Under the pieces are notes generated by a model. The model searched no databases, was not told where the DNA came from, and worked only from the letters and a program-made list of their open reading frames with translations. A stretch of 56,986 nt of DNA from Shinella pollutisoli (GTDB lineage Bacteria > Pseudomonadota > Alphaproteobacteria > Rhizobiales > Rhizobiaceae): contig NZ_JANFDG010000032.1 in NCBI RefSeq assembly GCF_024609765.1, positions 1 through 56,986 of the forward strand. Reading direction: 5' to 3'. The translations under genes were made by a program, and so were the position numbers. Shown here piece after piece: positions 33,768-42,191 of the stretch (position 1 is the first letter of the stretch; each line of letters opens with the position of its first letter).

Positions 33768-35009
33768 ATGAAGAAGAACGTTCTCATCATCGGCGCCGGC
33801 GGCGTCGCGCAGGTCGTGGCGCACAAGTGCGCCCAGAACAACGATGTGCTGGGCGACATCCACATCGCCTCGCGCACCAAGGCGAAGTGCGACAAGATCA
33901 TCGCGTCCGTTCATGAGAAGAAGGCGCTGAAGCAGCCGGGCGTGCTCGAAGGCCATGCCCTCGACGCGCTCGACATCGAGGCGACCAAGGCGCTCATCCA
34001 GAAGACCGGCGCCGAGATCGTCATCAACGTCGGCACGGCCTTCCTCAACATGTCGGTGCTGCGCGCCTGCATGGACACCGGCGTCGCCTATATCGATACG
34101 GCGATCCACGAGGAGCCGGGCAAGATCTGCGAGACGCCGCCGTGGTACGGGAACTACGAGTGGAAGCGCGCCGCCGAATGCGAGGAGAAGGGCATCACCG
34201 CCATCCTCGGCGCCGGCTTCGACCCGGGCGTCGTCAACGCCTATGCCAAGCTCGCCAAGGACGAGTATCTCGACAAGGTGACGGACGTCGACATCGTCGA
34301 CATCAACGCCGGCAGCCACGGCAGGTATTTCGCCACGAACTTCGACCCGGAGATCAACTTCCGCGAATTCACCGGCGTCGTCTATTCCTGGCAGAACGGC
34401 CAGTGGCAGACGAACAAGATGTTCGAGATCGGCAAGGAATACGACCTGCCGGTGGTCGGCAAGCGCAAGGCCTATCTCTGCGGCCACGACGAGGTGCACT
34501 CGCTCGCCAAGAACATGGACGGCGCGGACGTGCGCTTCTGGATGGGCTTCGGCGACCACTACATCAACGTCTTCACCGTGCTGAAGTCGATCGGGCTCCT
34601 CTCCGAGCAGCCGGTGAAGCTCGCCGAAGGCCAGGAGGTCGTGCCGCTCAAGGTCGTCAAGGCCTGCCTGCCCGATCCGGCTTCGCTTGCCCCCGACTAC
34701 GAGGGCAAGACCTGCATCGGCGACTACGTGAAGGGTCTCAAGGACGGCAAGGAGAAGACCGTCTTCATCTACAACGTGGCCGACCACAAGGAAGCCTACG
34801 AGGAAGTGGGCTCGCAGGGCATCTCCTACACCGCCGGCGTCCCCCCGGTCGCCGCGGCGATGCTGATCGCCACCGGCGAATGGGACGTGAAGCGGATGGC
34901 GAACGTCGAGGAACTGCCGCCGAAGCCCTTCATCAACCTGCTCAACCGCATCGGCCTGCCGACGCGCATCCAGGACGAGAACGGCGACCGCCCGGTCAGC
35001 TTCGACTGA
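33768..35009 (+). CDS. lys9: Carboxynorspermidine/carboxyspermidine synthase (saccharopine dehydrogenase family)
   Basis: A 413-residue NAD(P)-dependent enzyme. The N-terminal Rossmann motif is KNVLIIGAGGVAQVVAHKCA. Family-typical regions include IVINVGTAFLNMSVLRACMD, YIDTAIHEEPGKI, ILGAGFDPGVVNAYAKLA and ISYTAGVPPVAAAMLI. It condenses aspartate semialdehyde with a diamine (putrescine) and reduces the imine to carboxyspermidine, the substrate of NspC. AAGGAG lies upstream of ATG 33768. The gene order decarboxylase-then-synthase suggests one operon ending at the hairpin at 35030. Confidence 0.92.
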   Translation: MKKNVLIIGAGGVAQVVAHKCAQNNDVLGDIHIASRTKAKCDKIIASVHEKKALKQPGVLEGHALDALDIEATKALIQKTGAEIVINVGTAFLNMSVLRACMDTGVAYIDTAIHEEPGKICETPPWYGNYEWKRAAECEEKGITAILGAGFDPGVVNAYAKLAKDEYLDKVTDVDIVDINAGSHGRYFATNFDPEINFREFTGVVYSWQNGQWQTNKMFEIGKEYDLPVVGKRKAYLCGHDEVHSLAKNMDGADVRFWMGFGDHYINVFTVLKSIGLLSEQPVKLAEGQEVVPLKVVKACLPDPASLAPDYEGKTCIGDYVKGLKDGKEKTVFIYNVADHKEAYEEVGSQGISYTAGVPPVAAAMLIATGEWDVKRMANVEELPPKPFINLLNRIGLPTRIQDENGDRPVSFD

Positions 35010-35029
35010 TCCGCCCGGTGCCGAAACCG

Positions 35030-35057
35030 ACATGCCCCGGCCCCGACCGGGGCATGT
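35030..35057 (+). terminator. Terminator after lys9
   Basis: ACATGCCCCGG (35030-35040), a six-base loop and CCGGGGCATGT (35047-35057) form a perfect 11-bp stem 20 bases after the lys9 stop. It is followed by CCCCCTTCG. It should end the nspC-lys9 transcript ahead of the tRNA gene. Confidence 0.8.
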
Positions 35058-35157
35058 CCCCCTTCGAAATTCCTCTTTGCAAACCTCCGACAACCATTGA
35101 ACCCGCCGCCAAGCTGCGCTATGAACCCGCAGGCCCGGCACACCGGGTCATACGGAT

Positions 35158-35234
35158 GCACCCGTAGCTCAGCTGGATAGAGTGTTGGATTCCGATTCCA
35201 AAGGTCACAGGTTCGAATCCTGTCGGGTGCGCCA
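35158..35234 (+). tRNA. tRNA-Arg (anticodon CCG)
   Basis: A complete 77-base cloverleaf. Acceptor arms are GCACCCG (35158-35164) and CGGGTGC (35224-35230); the encoded CCA is at 35232-35234. The anticodon stem TTGGA/TCCAA (35185-35189, 35197-35201) encloses TTCCGAT with anticodon CCG at 35192-35194, reading CGG. The T arm is ACAGG-TTCGAAT-CCTGT. The 3' half is also the end of the recombinase gene on the other strand, so it is the insertion site of the mobile element. Confidence 0.97.
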
Positions 35235-36863
35235 TTTCAGAACAGAACTATGAACGCCGAACGCCGCCGTTTCTACGCTTGAAGCGGCGACCAGCGTTCG
35301 CAGCAGTTCCGATTTCGATCCCATGATGCGAACCTCGTCGTCGGCGACTTCGACACGCTGCGCGAGCGCGCGCAGGTGGTCGCGGCGGTAGCCGCCATCG
35401 TCGAGCCGTATTCGCTCACGGGCCTTAAGGGCGAACCCCTTGAGCATGTCAGGGCTGATGCCCTGATTGCCTGAACTGTCGAGCGCGAGCTGCGTCCGCT
35501 CGGCATCGGCGGTGGCTTGATCCCGCAACGCCTTGAGGCTCGCCATGCGCTCTTTCGCCATGGCGTCGTCCTTGTCCACCATGCCGGCTTCGATGGCGTC
35601 AAAGAGACGGCCGAGCCGCTGGTCGGCGTCCGTGATTCGCCGGTTCAGCTCGGCAAGATGCTCGCGGCGGCGCTCGGCTCGCTCCTGCCGCCGGTCGATG
35701 ACGCTGGCGAGGACGGTTTCCAGCCGCTTGGGCCGGAGCAGACGATCCCCGATATAATCGGCGACCATATGGTCCAGCTTATCCATCGGGATCGTGCGAC
35801 CCTTGCAGCCAGTCTTGCCCTGCCGGGCCTTGGTCGAACAGGTATAGTAGCGGTATGTCGCGCCGGTGCTGCCTCGGCCGGTGCGGAGCGTCATCGCGCC
35901 CCCGCATTTGGCGCAGAAGCAAATGCCGGTCAGGAGCGTCGGGCCGCTGGAGACGCGCGCCGGCGTCACCATGGGATTGCGGGATTTGAGGCGGGCTTGC
36001 ACCGCGTCATAAATCTCGCGCTCGATCAGAGACGGCACGGCCATGATAGCGACCTCGTTCTCCGGCTTCTTCTCCCGGTTTTTATGCGAGCGCGTGTTGA
36101 ATCTGTGTTCGCCGATATAGGTGGTCCGGGTCAGGATGGCGTGGATTTGCGCCAGCCCCCATTTCCCACCGTCACGGGTGAAGAAGCCGCGCTCGTTGAG
36201 ATAAGCGGCAATAGCCTTGACGCCCATTGCGCCGGACGTGCCGTCACCTTCGAGATAGAGCCGATAGATCAGCCGCACGGTGTCGGCGTGCAGCGGGTCA
36301 ATCTCCAGCTTCTTCTTGATCTTCGATCCGCGCTGCTCGGCCGCGACGATGCGATAGCCGATGGGTGGTCGTGCGCCGTTCCAAAAGCCTTGCCGGGCAT
36401 TCTCGTTCATGGCGCGCAGGACGTGCTTGGCGTTTTCCTTGGACTGATACTCGTCGAACAGCGCCATGATCTGCCGCATCATCTGGTGCATGGGGTCATC
36501 CCCCATTTCCTGCGTGACAGACACTAACTTGACGCCGTTTTTCGCCAGCTTCCTGACGTAGAACTCCATCTCGAAGTGATCGCGGAAGAAACGCGAGAAG
36601 CTATGCACCACAACTATATCGAAGGGCGCAGGCTTGGACGTGCCGGCCTCGATCATGCGCTGGAACTCGGGGCGCTTGTCGTTGGTGGCGGTTGCGCCCG
36701 GTTCCACATAAGTCTCAACGAGCTGATAGCCGCGTTGCTCGCAATAGGCTTCACCCTGCCGCTTCTGGTCGGGAATGGAAATGTCATGCTCGGCCTGCCG
36801 GGCGGTCGAGACGCGCAGGTAGAGGGCTGCGCGGGCGGTAACGGTTGGGCTGTGCATGTTCAT
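35205..36863 (-). CDS. Large serine recombinase (ICE integrase)
   Basis: A 552-residue recombinase. The resolvase domain has [20 protein letters not shown] with the nucleophile Ser, [12 protein letters not shown] and [20 protein letters not shown]. The recombinase domain includes [15 protein letters not shown] zinc ribbon follows ([17 protein letters not shown], then [17 protein letters not shown]), then a coiled region. The last ten residues ([10 protein letters not shown]) are encoded by tRNA-Arg sequence, so the gene end changes with integration. It starts inside the tumA stop (ATGA overlap). It should catalyse integration and, with a directionality factor, excision. Confidence 0.93.
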   Translation of the reverse strand: MNMHSPTVTARAALYLRVSTARQAEHDISIPDQKRQGEAYCEQRGYQLVETYVEPGATATNDKRPEFQRMIEAGTSKPAPFDIVVVHSFSRFFRDHFEMEFYVRKLAKNGVKLVSVTQEMGDDPMHQMMRQIMALFDEYQSKENAKHVLRAMNENARQGFWNGARPPIGYRIVAAEQRGSKIKKKLEIDPLHADTVRLIYRLYLEGDGTSGAMGVKAIAAYLNERGFFTRDGGKWGLAQIHAILTRTTYIGEHRFNTRSHKNREKKPENEVAIMAVPSLIEREIYDAVQARLKSRNPMVTPARVSSGPTLLTGICFCAKCGGAMTLRTGRGSTGATYRYYTCSTKARQGKTGCKGRTIPMDKLDHMVADYIGDRLLRPKRLETVLASVIDRRQERAERRREHLAELNRRITDADQRLGRLFDAIEAGMVDKDDAMAKERMASLKALRDQATADAERTQLALDSSGNQGISPDMLKGFALKARERIRLDDGGYRRDHLRALAQRVEVADDEVRIMGSKSELLRTLVAASSVETAAFGVHSSVLKWRTRQDSNL

Positions 36864-37258
36864 GGTCGGCCTCCCATAGCTTTCTTCGCCTTGGGGCGGT
36901 CGATTAGGGGCAACGCCAGTTCCACTCGGTCATGGACCACCTTGGGCGCGAGCTTGCGCCCATGCCCCGGCTCAAGCCGCACAAGCCCGTAGCTCTCCAT
37001 GGTTTTCAGGGTGCGTGACAGATTGGAGCCGGCCCGGCCGGTGATTTCCGCCAGTTCTTCCAGCGATGCCGGGGCCTTCTCGGCGATGACGCGAAGCAAC
37101 TCGCGGTTCCCGGCCGACAGCACCTTGGCGAAGGATTCGGTCGAGGTGAACCACACCTTCGGGTCGCCGGGCGCGGGCTTTTCCTCGCCCTTGGCAATCC
37201 GCATGGTGCGGGCCTTCATTTCTTCATAGTCGGCAATCCCGACTTTCAATGTGGTCAT
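36860..37258 (-). CDS. TumA-type antitoxin, winged HTH (HVO_A0114-like)
   Basis: A 132-residue DNA-binding protein. The helix-turn-helix is ASLEELAEITGRAGSNLSRT with LKTMESYGLVRLEPG as the wing. VWFTSTESFAKVLSAGNREL precedes it, a pattern of HVO_A0114/MarR-like antitoxins paired with TumE proteins. It overlaps tumE upstream and the recombinase downstream by four bases each. It probably neutralises TumE and represses the shared promoter, and so may also set recombinase level (inference). Confidence 0.82.
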   Translation of the reverse strand: MTTLKVGIADYEEMKARTMRIAKGEEKPAPGDPKVWFTSTESFAKVLSAGNRELLRVIAEKAPASLEELAEITGRAGSNLSRTLKTMESYGLVRLEPGHGRKLAPKVVHDRVELALPLIDRPKAKKAMGGRP

Positions 37259-37608
37259 AGGGCACCTCGCTCCTTCAAAACCGCGTCTGCCGCCTGCCAG
37301 AAGTCGGCCAACAGCGTGGCCGCATCCTCGTAGGCGTAAGGCTTCACGGTCTGGAGGCGGTGCCGATGGTCCATCGGCTCGCCCCTCCTGCCTCGGCCAA
37401 CGGGATGGGCGTTATCGAAGCCGACCAGCCGTTCGCCCGAAGGCCCGTGAAGCGTGAGCGAATAATCGAGGCCGTGCGGCTTTTCCGGCGAGGCCGGAAC
37501 GCGGGTGACGACGAACTTCACCCAATGGCCGCCCTCGGGATCGACAAAGAGCATCTGTCCATCAAGGTCCAGAAGTGTGTCGAGGCCCGGATCACGATGC
37601 CCGCTCAC
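37255..37608 (-). CDS. TumE-type toxin (DUF6516)
   Basis: A 117-residue protein with the family pattern of TumE/DUF6516 toxins: an early LLDLDGQMLFVDPEGGHWVKF strand pair, LDYSLTLHGPSGERLVGFDN, then a basic PVGRGRRGEPMDHRHRLQTV and the C-terminal YEDAATLLADFWQAADAVL. The mode of action is not established. It is encoded just before its partner with a 4-base overlap and after a 105-residue ORF, also with overlap. Confidence 0.8.
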   Translation of the reverse strand: MSGHRDPGLDTLLDLDGQMLFVDPEGGHWVKFVVTRVPASPEKPHGLDYSLTLHGPSGERLVGFDNAHPVGRGRRGEPMDHRHRLQTVKPYAYEDAATLLADFWQAADAVLKERGAL

Positions 37609-37922
37609 GCCTTTTTCCTATCAGTTTGTGATAGGAATTGCAAGCTGTCATCCGGCTTTCGTGGGTTCAAGAGTTCGTCGAACACATCGCCGAACCAACG
37701 CTCGAACACGTCAATCTCGGCCTCGGTGACAGGAATGTCCTCCGGCCAATCGTCCGTGACACGCATCCTCTGGCCGTCCGGGCCGAGAAGGGGCGCGTCG
37801 GCAGCTCGTGCCCGGCCGTCCGACGTGGGATCGTCGGCGTAATCGAAAAGATCGTCGGGAAGTGGTTCGGGGATCGACTGTCGCGGTCGCCCCTTGCGGG
37901 CGCGGCGGCGCTCTGCGCACAT
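37605..37922 (-). CDS. Small acidic protein, first gene of the TA-recombinase operon
   Basis: A 105-residue protein with a basic start (MCAERRRARKGRPRQS), then an acidic body containing EPLPDDLFDYADDPTSDG and TEAEIDVFERWFGDVFDELL. I do not recognise a family. ATG 37922 is preceded by a perfect AGGAGG; longer frames upstream lack this. It overlaps tumE by four bases, making a four-gene coupled operon with the recombinase. A recombination directionality factor or regulator would suit the size and position, but this is speculation. Confidence 0.65.
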   Translation of the reverse strand: MCAERRRARKGRPRQSIPEPLPDDLFDYADDPTSDGRARAADAPLLGPDGQRMRVTDDWPEDIPVTEAEIDVFERWFGDVFDELLNPRKPDDSLQFLSQTDRKKA

Positions 37923-38211
37923 GGAATCCTCCTTGGTTCTGGTGGATTCCGGGGCATCAAAACCCCGGAATAAGCGAACCATGGAGGGCAGTCGGCGGCC
38001 TGTAGCGTGCCGCATTTGCGCCTATGCGTTGGCGGCACCCCATCGCTTGATGAAGTCAACCTGAGGATGTCACGAGGATATATATCAAGCGAGCGCAGGA
38101 AGCTTGAATAAAGCCGCGAACGGGTCGAGCTGCTCGATACAAGAAAGAATTCACTTGGGCGCGATAAAAGGCGATGCTTCATGCACGCGCGGGCCGAGGG
38201 GGAAATTCATC
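37923..38211. other. Divergent spacer between the recombinase operon and the YaaC cassette
   Basis: This 289-bp stretch separates outward-facing operons. It holds an 8-base inverted repeat, CGCTTGAT (38044-38051) and ATCAAGCG (38084-38091), 32 bases apart, and a TATATA (38079-38084) beside the right arm. An antitoxin such as TumA, or a cassette regulator, could bind here. A TTG at 38104 is in frame with the YaaC gene and might be its real start. Confidence 0.45.
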
Positions 38212-39249
38212 GTGGCTACCGAGAGGATCAGAATCAGAACGAAGCTTCTTGGTTTGAGTAAGGTCGTTCACAACGCGCAGTTCCAAGTAAAGACGGTGCT
38301 AACTCTTGAGCCATTTGACTACGTTGATCTCTGGCTGCGTCGTCAACACAAAGACGAAGCGCTATTTTACTGGAGACAGGCGCGAGATTTCCATCGAGCA
38401 TCAATTGGGTTGCCGATGGAGTCGGCTCCTTTGGTGCTCTACTATTGCTTTATGAATGCAGCCAAAGCGTTGCTCGCTTCAAAGGGGGTTACCTTCAACC
38501 CTCATCATGGCGTGGGGCCGCATCGCATGAGGGGGCAAAACAGCAAAGTAGTCCTCAGCAATGAGGGAATAGCAATTCGACCGAATGGAATCGTGCCAGC
38601 GCTTGCAGGCTATTTTGGCGAAGCCGAGCCCAGCCAGACCCACAGCCTTGAGGATGTGCTATACAACCTTGTTTTCGTGCACCGTACTTACTGCCTTAGC
38701 TATCCGAATAAGAAAGAACGGTTCCTGCCGCTCAAGAATCTCGCTTTCGTTCGAGACAGCGATACCAATGAGGTTCGGTTTACGGCGGATGTCGTCGATG
38801 ACGCTGATTGGAAGTTTTTTCGAAAGCAGCTGCCACCAGAAGTGACGGCTGCTCAAGGCGGTTCGGCGACAATAAACTCGATTAGGACAATTGTATGGGC
38901 ATCATTGGATAAACCCAACGAGGCAGAACTCGAAGACCTGAGGCAGCTCAATGAAGAACTTCGCCGTGTACTGCATTACATTAACGGCGCTCATACGCTC
39001 TGGTATCTGAAGTCGACTGGCACTTACGAAATCGATCGACGGCCAATCACGCTCACGCTTGCGGCCATGCACCGACTGAGCGAGATTTGCCGTTACAAGC
39101 CATCCGAGTTGCGTTCTTTTCTTGATGGGCAGAAAAACTGGTTACTGAGCGAATTTGTCGCCATGGCACCTGCACAGTTTCTTGACGAAATTGCGTGTGA
39201 GATGACCGGCCACCAGATCATGATCCCAAATGTACGTACTCCCGTGTGA
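38212..39249 (+). CDS. YaaC-like protein
   Basis: About 345 residues. FDYVDLWLRRQHKDEALFYW, FHRASIGLPMESAPLVLYYC and FMNAAKALLASKGVTF match the YaaC family, whose function is unknown. LEDVLYNLVFVHRTYCLSYP and LHYINGAHTLWYLKSTG follow. No catalytic motif is certain. GTG 38212 is favoured because GAGGGGGA lies upstream; TTG 38104 would add 36 residues of less natural sequence. Base composition is markedly lower in GC than the flanks, a sign of separate origin. The next gene is nine bases away, so the two form a cassette. Confidence 0.7.
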   Translation: MATERIRIRTKLLGLSKVVHNAQFQVKTVLTLEPFDYVDLWLRRQHKDEALFYWRQARDFHRASIGLPMESAPLVLYYCFMNAAKALLASKGVTFNPHHGVGPHRMRGQNSKVVLSNEGIAIRPNGIVPALAGYFGEAEPSQTHSLEDVLYNLVFVHRTYCLSYPNKKERFLPLKNLAFVRDSDTNEVRFTADVVDDADWKFFRKQLPPEVTAAQGGSATINSIRTIVWASLDKPNEAELEDLRQLNEELRRVLHYINGAHTLWYLKSTGTYEIDRRPITLTLAAMHRLSEICRYKPSELRSFLDGQKNWLLSEFVAMAPAQFLDEIACEMTGHQIMIPNVRTPV

Positions 39250-39258
39250 GGTCGCAGC

Positions 39259-39777
39259 ATGAAGATTTATATAGCTTGCGGCCTTACGCACGTGCCCCGT
39301 AGCATCTTCATCGAATATACTGCGTACTTGCATGAGCTTGCGGGTACTCTGAAAACGATTCCGGCTGTTGCCAGCGTGCGGTATGCGCTTGTCGACAGTG
39401 ATCCGCAGTTGGCATCGAAGCCTGCGTCCGATCGTGCCGCGCTTTGCTATGATTGGGATAGACGAATGGTCGAGGAAGCCGACCTGCTGGTCGCAGAAGC
39501 CAGCTTTCCTTCCACAGGCCTAGGTATCGAGCTGCAAATTGCAGAAACGGAAGGAAAGCCAGTCATCATGCTAATCGGTGATCTTGGCATCAATCGCGTC
39601 GGTCGGGCTCATTACGAGAACCCTGACCATAGCGAGCACGACCTGCAGATCGGCGACGGCATTGTTTCACTTATGGCGCTCGGCTTGCCCGCAATCCGTA
39701 AGATCGTGCCTTACAAGGCATTTGGAGAGGCGATCTCCGGCGCTGTAGCGGCCGTTAGCTTATACGGGCAGGCATAG
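39259..39777 (+). CDS. Nucleoside 2-deoxyribosyltransferase-like protein
   Basis: A 172-residue Rossmann-like protein. MKIYIACGLTHVPRSIF resembles the nucleotide-binding start of the NDT fold. VEEADLLVAEASFPSTGLGI followed by ELQIAETEGKPVIMLIGD contains the Asp-rich strand and the glutamate (in GIEL) used as nucleophile in NDT-fold N-glycosidases. The family includes nucleotide salvage enzymes and also retron-associated NDT-like effectors. It likely cleaves an N-glycosidic bond of a nucleoside, nucleotide or NAD-like molecule. Pairing with YaaC suggests the two act together. Confidence 0.72.
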   Translation: MKIYIACGLTHVPRSIFIEYTAYLHELAGTLKTIPAVASVRYALVDSDPQLASKPASDRAALCYDWDRRMVEEADLLVAEASFPSTGLGIELQIAETEGKPVIMLIGDLGINRVGRAHYENPDHSEHDLQIGDGIVSLMALGLPAIRKIVPYKAFGEAISGAVAAVSLYGQA

Positions 39778-39832
39778 CGGGCGAAATTGCTTTGGACCGC
39801 ACCGACTCGCGAGTGCGCTAGTCATTGTGAAT

Positions 39833-40060
39833 TTAGAGCGCACCTTGCTGCCGCCTTGCCTTTGCGAAGCCACGATCCGTGGCGATGAACCGTTCCAGCA
39901 TGGGCACGATCAGCCTGACGGGATCGGCGGCGGGCTGGCCGGTTTCGCGGGCCAGCACCTCGGCATAGGCGACCAGATCGCGATGCAGCGGCGCGGGCAG
40001 CTCCACCGTGACTTTGACGGGCTTGTCGTCGGGCAGCGGCCCCAGCTTCAGCTTGGTCAT
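39833..40060 (-). CDS. DUF2274 family protein of the trb operon
   Basis: A 75-residue protein: LKLGPLPDDKPVKVTVELPA then LHRDLVAYAEVLARETGQPA and a C-terminal VPMLERFIATDRGFAKARRQ. DUF2274 proteins are regularly encoded right after trbI in this type of ICE. The ribbon-then-helix pattern suggests a small DNA-binding or accessory protein. It starts two bases after the trbI stop and is the last gene of the operon. Confidence 0.85.
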   Translation of the reverse strand: MTKLKLGPLPDDKPVKVTVELPAPLHRDLVAYAEVLARETGQPAADPVRLIVPMLERFIATDRGFAKARRQQGAL

Positions 40061-40062
40061 GG

Positions 40063-41199
40063 TCAACCTCCTGTCGGCTCGAATACAAGGTCGCGGGTGA
40101 CGATGATCCTGACCGGGAAGCCGGGGCGGATGGTGAGCGTCGGCGCAACCTGCAACTGGCGCTGCACGATCTGCTGGCCCGCCTGATTGACGGTATCCTG
40201 CGCGCCGTCGCGGATGGCCCGGACAAGCCGGTCCTCGTCGCTGGTCGCCAGCTCCGCGCCGACTGCGAGCAATGTGGACAGCCCTGCGGCCTTCATCAGA
40301 TCCCACCAATGATAATCGACGCCATCCTCAAGGCCGGCGTAGCCGCTGGCGTCCGCGCCCGGCAGGCGCTCCAGAACGATGGAACGGCCGCCCGGCAGGA
40401 TCAGGCGGTTCCAGACCAGCAACACGCGGCGCTGGCCGAAGGTCACGCCATCATCATATTGGCCGATGATGCGCGTTCCCTGCGGGATCAGGAGCAGGCT
40501 GCCGGTCGGGCTGTCATAGACGTTCTCCGTCACCTGCGCGGTGATCTGGCCGGGCAGATCGGAACGGATGCCGGTGATGAGCGCGGCCGGGATCACGGCC
40601 CCGGCCTGAAGGATGTAGGGCGAAGCCGGTGGCATCGCGCGATCCGGCGCGACGGTCTGCCGGTCCACCGGGCCGTTGAGAAACGCCGCGTGGCGGTCCT
40701 GTGTCGCGGGCTGTCCGCCGAGGCCAAGCCCGGCAAGGCCGGGCATGGCCGTTCCTGCCGGCGCTCCTGTGCGCGGACCGGACTGGAAGAACACATTGCT
40801 CAAGCGCGCGGCTTCTTCCTCGGCCCTGCGGCGTTCTTCTTCGGGATCGACGGCGGGCGTCGTCATGACGGGCGGCGCAACCGGCTGCCCCCTGTTCTGC
40901 GCGTCGAGGATCGGACGGCCGAGGTCGCCGGGCAGCGCGGGGCCGAGCACCGGGCCGGTATAGTCGCGCGGCAGGCCGGACAATCCGTCCGCCGTGGGCC
41001 GGTTCTCGGTCGAATAGAGTTCTTCGCCTCCCGGTCCTGCATCGCGGGTCTGGAGCGCGTAGATCAGTGCGCCGCCGATACCGAGAAGCGCGACAGCTCC
41101 GACGCCTGCCAGCATCTTGCGGGACAGACGGGTGACGCGGGGCGGCTCGGCGCGCAATCGCATGGGCGCGGCGGTATCGGTGATGGTGTTGTCTGTCAT
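40063..41199 (-). CDS. trbI: Conjugal transfer protein TrbI (VirB10-like)
   Basis: A 378-residue VirB10/TraB/TrbI protein. A short cytoplasmic tail precedes one transmembrane helix (AGVGAVALLGIGGALIYAL, about 33-51), then a proline-rich periplasmic linker and the conserved domain with YILQAGAVIPAALITGIRSD, GSLLLIPQGTRIIGQYD and QRRVLLVWNRLILPGGRSI. It spans inner and outer membranes of the mating pore as the scaffold joining TrbG to the inner complex. ATG 41199 is used, overlapping trbG by four bases. Confidence 0.93.
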   Translation of the reverse strand: MTDNTITDTAAPMRLRAEPPRVTRLSRKMLAGVGAVALLGIGGALIYALQTRDAGPGGEELYSTENRPTADGLSGLPRDYTGPVLGPALPGDLGRPILDAQNRGQPVAPPVMTTPAVDPEEERRRAEEEAARLSNVFFQSGPRTGAPAGTAMPGLAGLGLGGQPATQDRHAAFLNGPVDRQTVAPDRAMPPASPYILQAGAVIPAALITGIRSDLPGQITAQVTENVYDSPTGSLLLIPQGTRIIGQYDDGVTFGQRRVLLVWNRLILPGGRSIVLERLPGADASGYAGLEDGVDYHWWDLMKAAGLSTLLAVGAELATSDEDRLVRAIRDGAQDTVNQAGQQIVQRQLQVAPTLTIRPGFPVRIIVTRDLVFEPTGG

Positions 41200-42191
41200 G
41201 AGGGGGAGCCTCCGGTCGCGCTGGCGGGCTGCGCGTCTGCCGCCTGCGTCGGGTTGATGCGGACGATCCTGACCGTCTGCTGGCGATTGCCGCTGCCAAG
41301 GCGCAGCTCGGCCGCGCCAAACAGGCGGTCCACGATCAGGACGTTCTGGTGGACTCGGCTGTTGACGATCTGCGGTTCTCCATCCGAACCGAGCACGAAG
41401 ATCGGCGGCATCTCGCCCTGCACGATCCCGGCCGGGAAGACGACATAGACGCGGCGTCCGTCGTCGAAGACGGAAACCGGCCGCCATGGCGGGCTGTCCC
41501 CCTGAAGACCGTAGCGATAGTTCCGCGCCGCCTCGGCCGGGATGATTGGCGCGGCCGGGACCGTCTGGCGCTGGCCGGGCGGCGGCGCGGGATAGGCCCA
41601 TGCCACGGCCGGCATGTAGAGCGATTCCCGCGCGCGCAGCTCGAGCATGTATGTGCGCCGGTCGGTGGTGACGACAAGGTTCGTGGAAATGTCCGGGCGC
41701 GTCGGCTTCACGAGGATATGGACACGGCGGTTCGCACCGCTGCCGCTCTCGGTGTCGCCGATGATCCAGCGGGCGGTGTCGCCCGCCGCAATCGGCCCCG
41801 CGCCTGTCAGGCTTTCGCCCGGCTCCAGCGCGATCGTCGTGATCTGCCCGACTGCGGCATAGACCTGATAGAGCGCGCCTTCCGACCACGGATAAATCTG
41901 GATCGCGTTATAGTAGCCTTCCCGGCGCGGCTCGACGCGAGCGGCTGCATTGGCGTTCTCGACGCGGCCGGTCGGCGTGCCGGCAGCCGTGCCGCCGCGT
42001 GCGACGGTCCATGCCGGGGGCACATGCAGCGGCCGGGGCGTGTTGTCGGTTGCCGCCGCCTGCACGGTCGGCAGCGGCGGCACGCTGGCATCGTAGCTGA
42101 ATTGCGGCGTCCGGTTGGTGGCGCAGCCTGCGAGCATGGTGGCCGAAAGCAGCACGGCCCCGATTGCCGGGGTGCGGGTGATCGTCCTCAT
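41196..42191 (-). CDS. trbG: Conjugal transfer protein TrbG (VirB9-like)
   Basis: A 331-residue outer-membrane-core protein. The N-terminus has a lipoprotein-like signal (IGAVLLSATMLAGCATN with Cys about residue 23). The VirB9/TrbG domain shows IQIYPWSEGALYQVYAAVGQ, ITTIALEPGESLTGAG, HILVKPTRPDISTNLVVTTD and VFDDGRRVYVVFPAG. It forms the outer ring of the mating channel with TrbI. ATG 42191 overlaps trbF by four bases. Confidence 0.93.
   Translation of the reverse strand: MRTITRTPAIGAVLLSATMLAGCATNRTPQFSYDASVPPLPTVQAAATDNTPRPLHVPPAWTVARGGTAAGTPTGRVENANAAARVEPRREGYYNAIQIYPWSEGALYQVYAAVGQITTIALEPGESLTGAGPIAAGDTARWIIGDTESGSGANRRVHILVKPTRPDISTNLVVTTDRRTYMLELRARESLYMPAVAWAYPAPPPGQRQTVPAAPIIPAEAARNYRYGLQGDSPPWRPVSVFDDGRRVYVVFPAGIVQGEMPPIFVLGSDGEPQIVNSRVHQNVLIVDRLFGAAELRLGSGNRQQTVRIVRINPTQAADAQPASATGGSPS

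Noticed and set aside
32574-35141. An 855-codon minus-strand open frame
   Set aside because: It is antisense to nspC and lys9, which are well-supported enzymes; the translation has no recognisable motif.
39778-39832. Palindrome ACTCGCGAGT between the NDT-like gene and the trb operon as a terminator
   Set aside because: The stem is only five base pairs with no loop and no T-tract; too weak to call.
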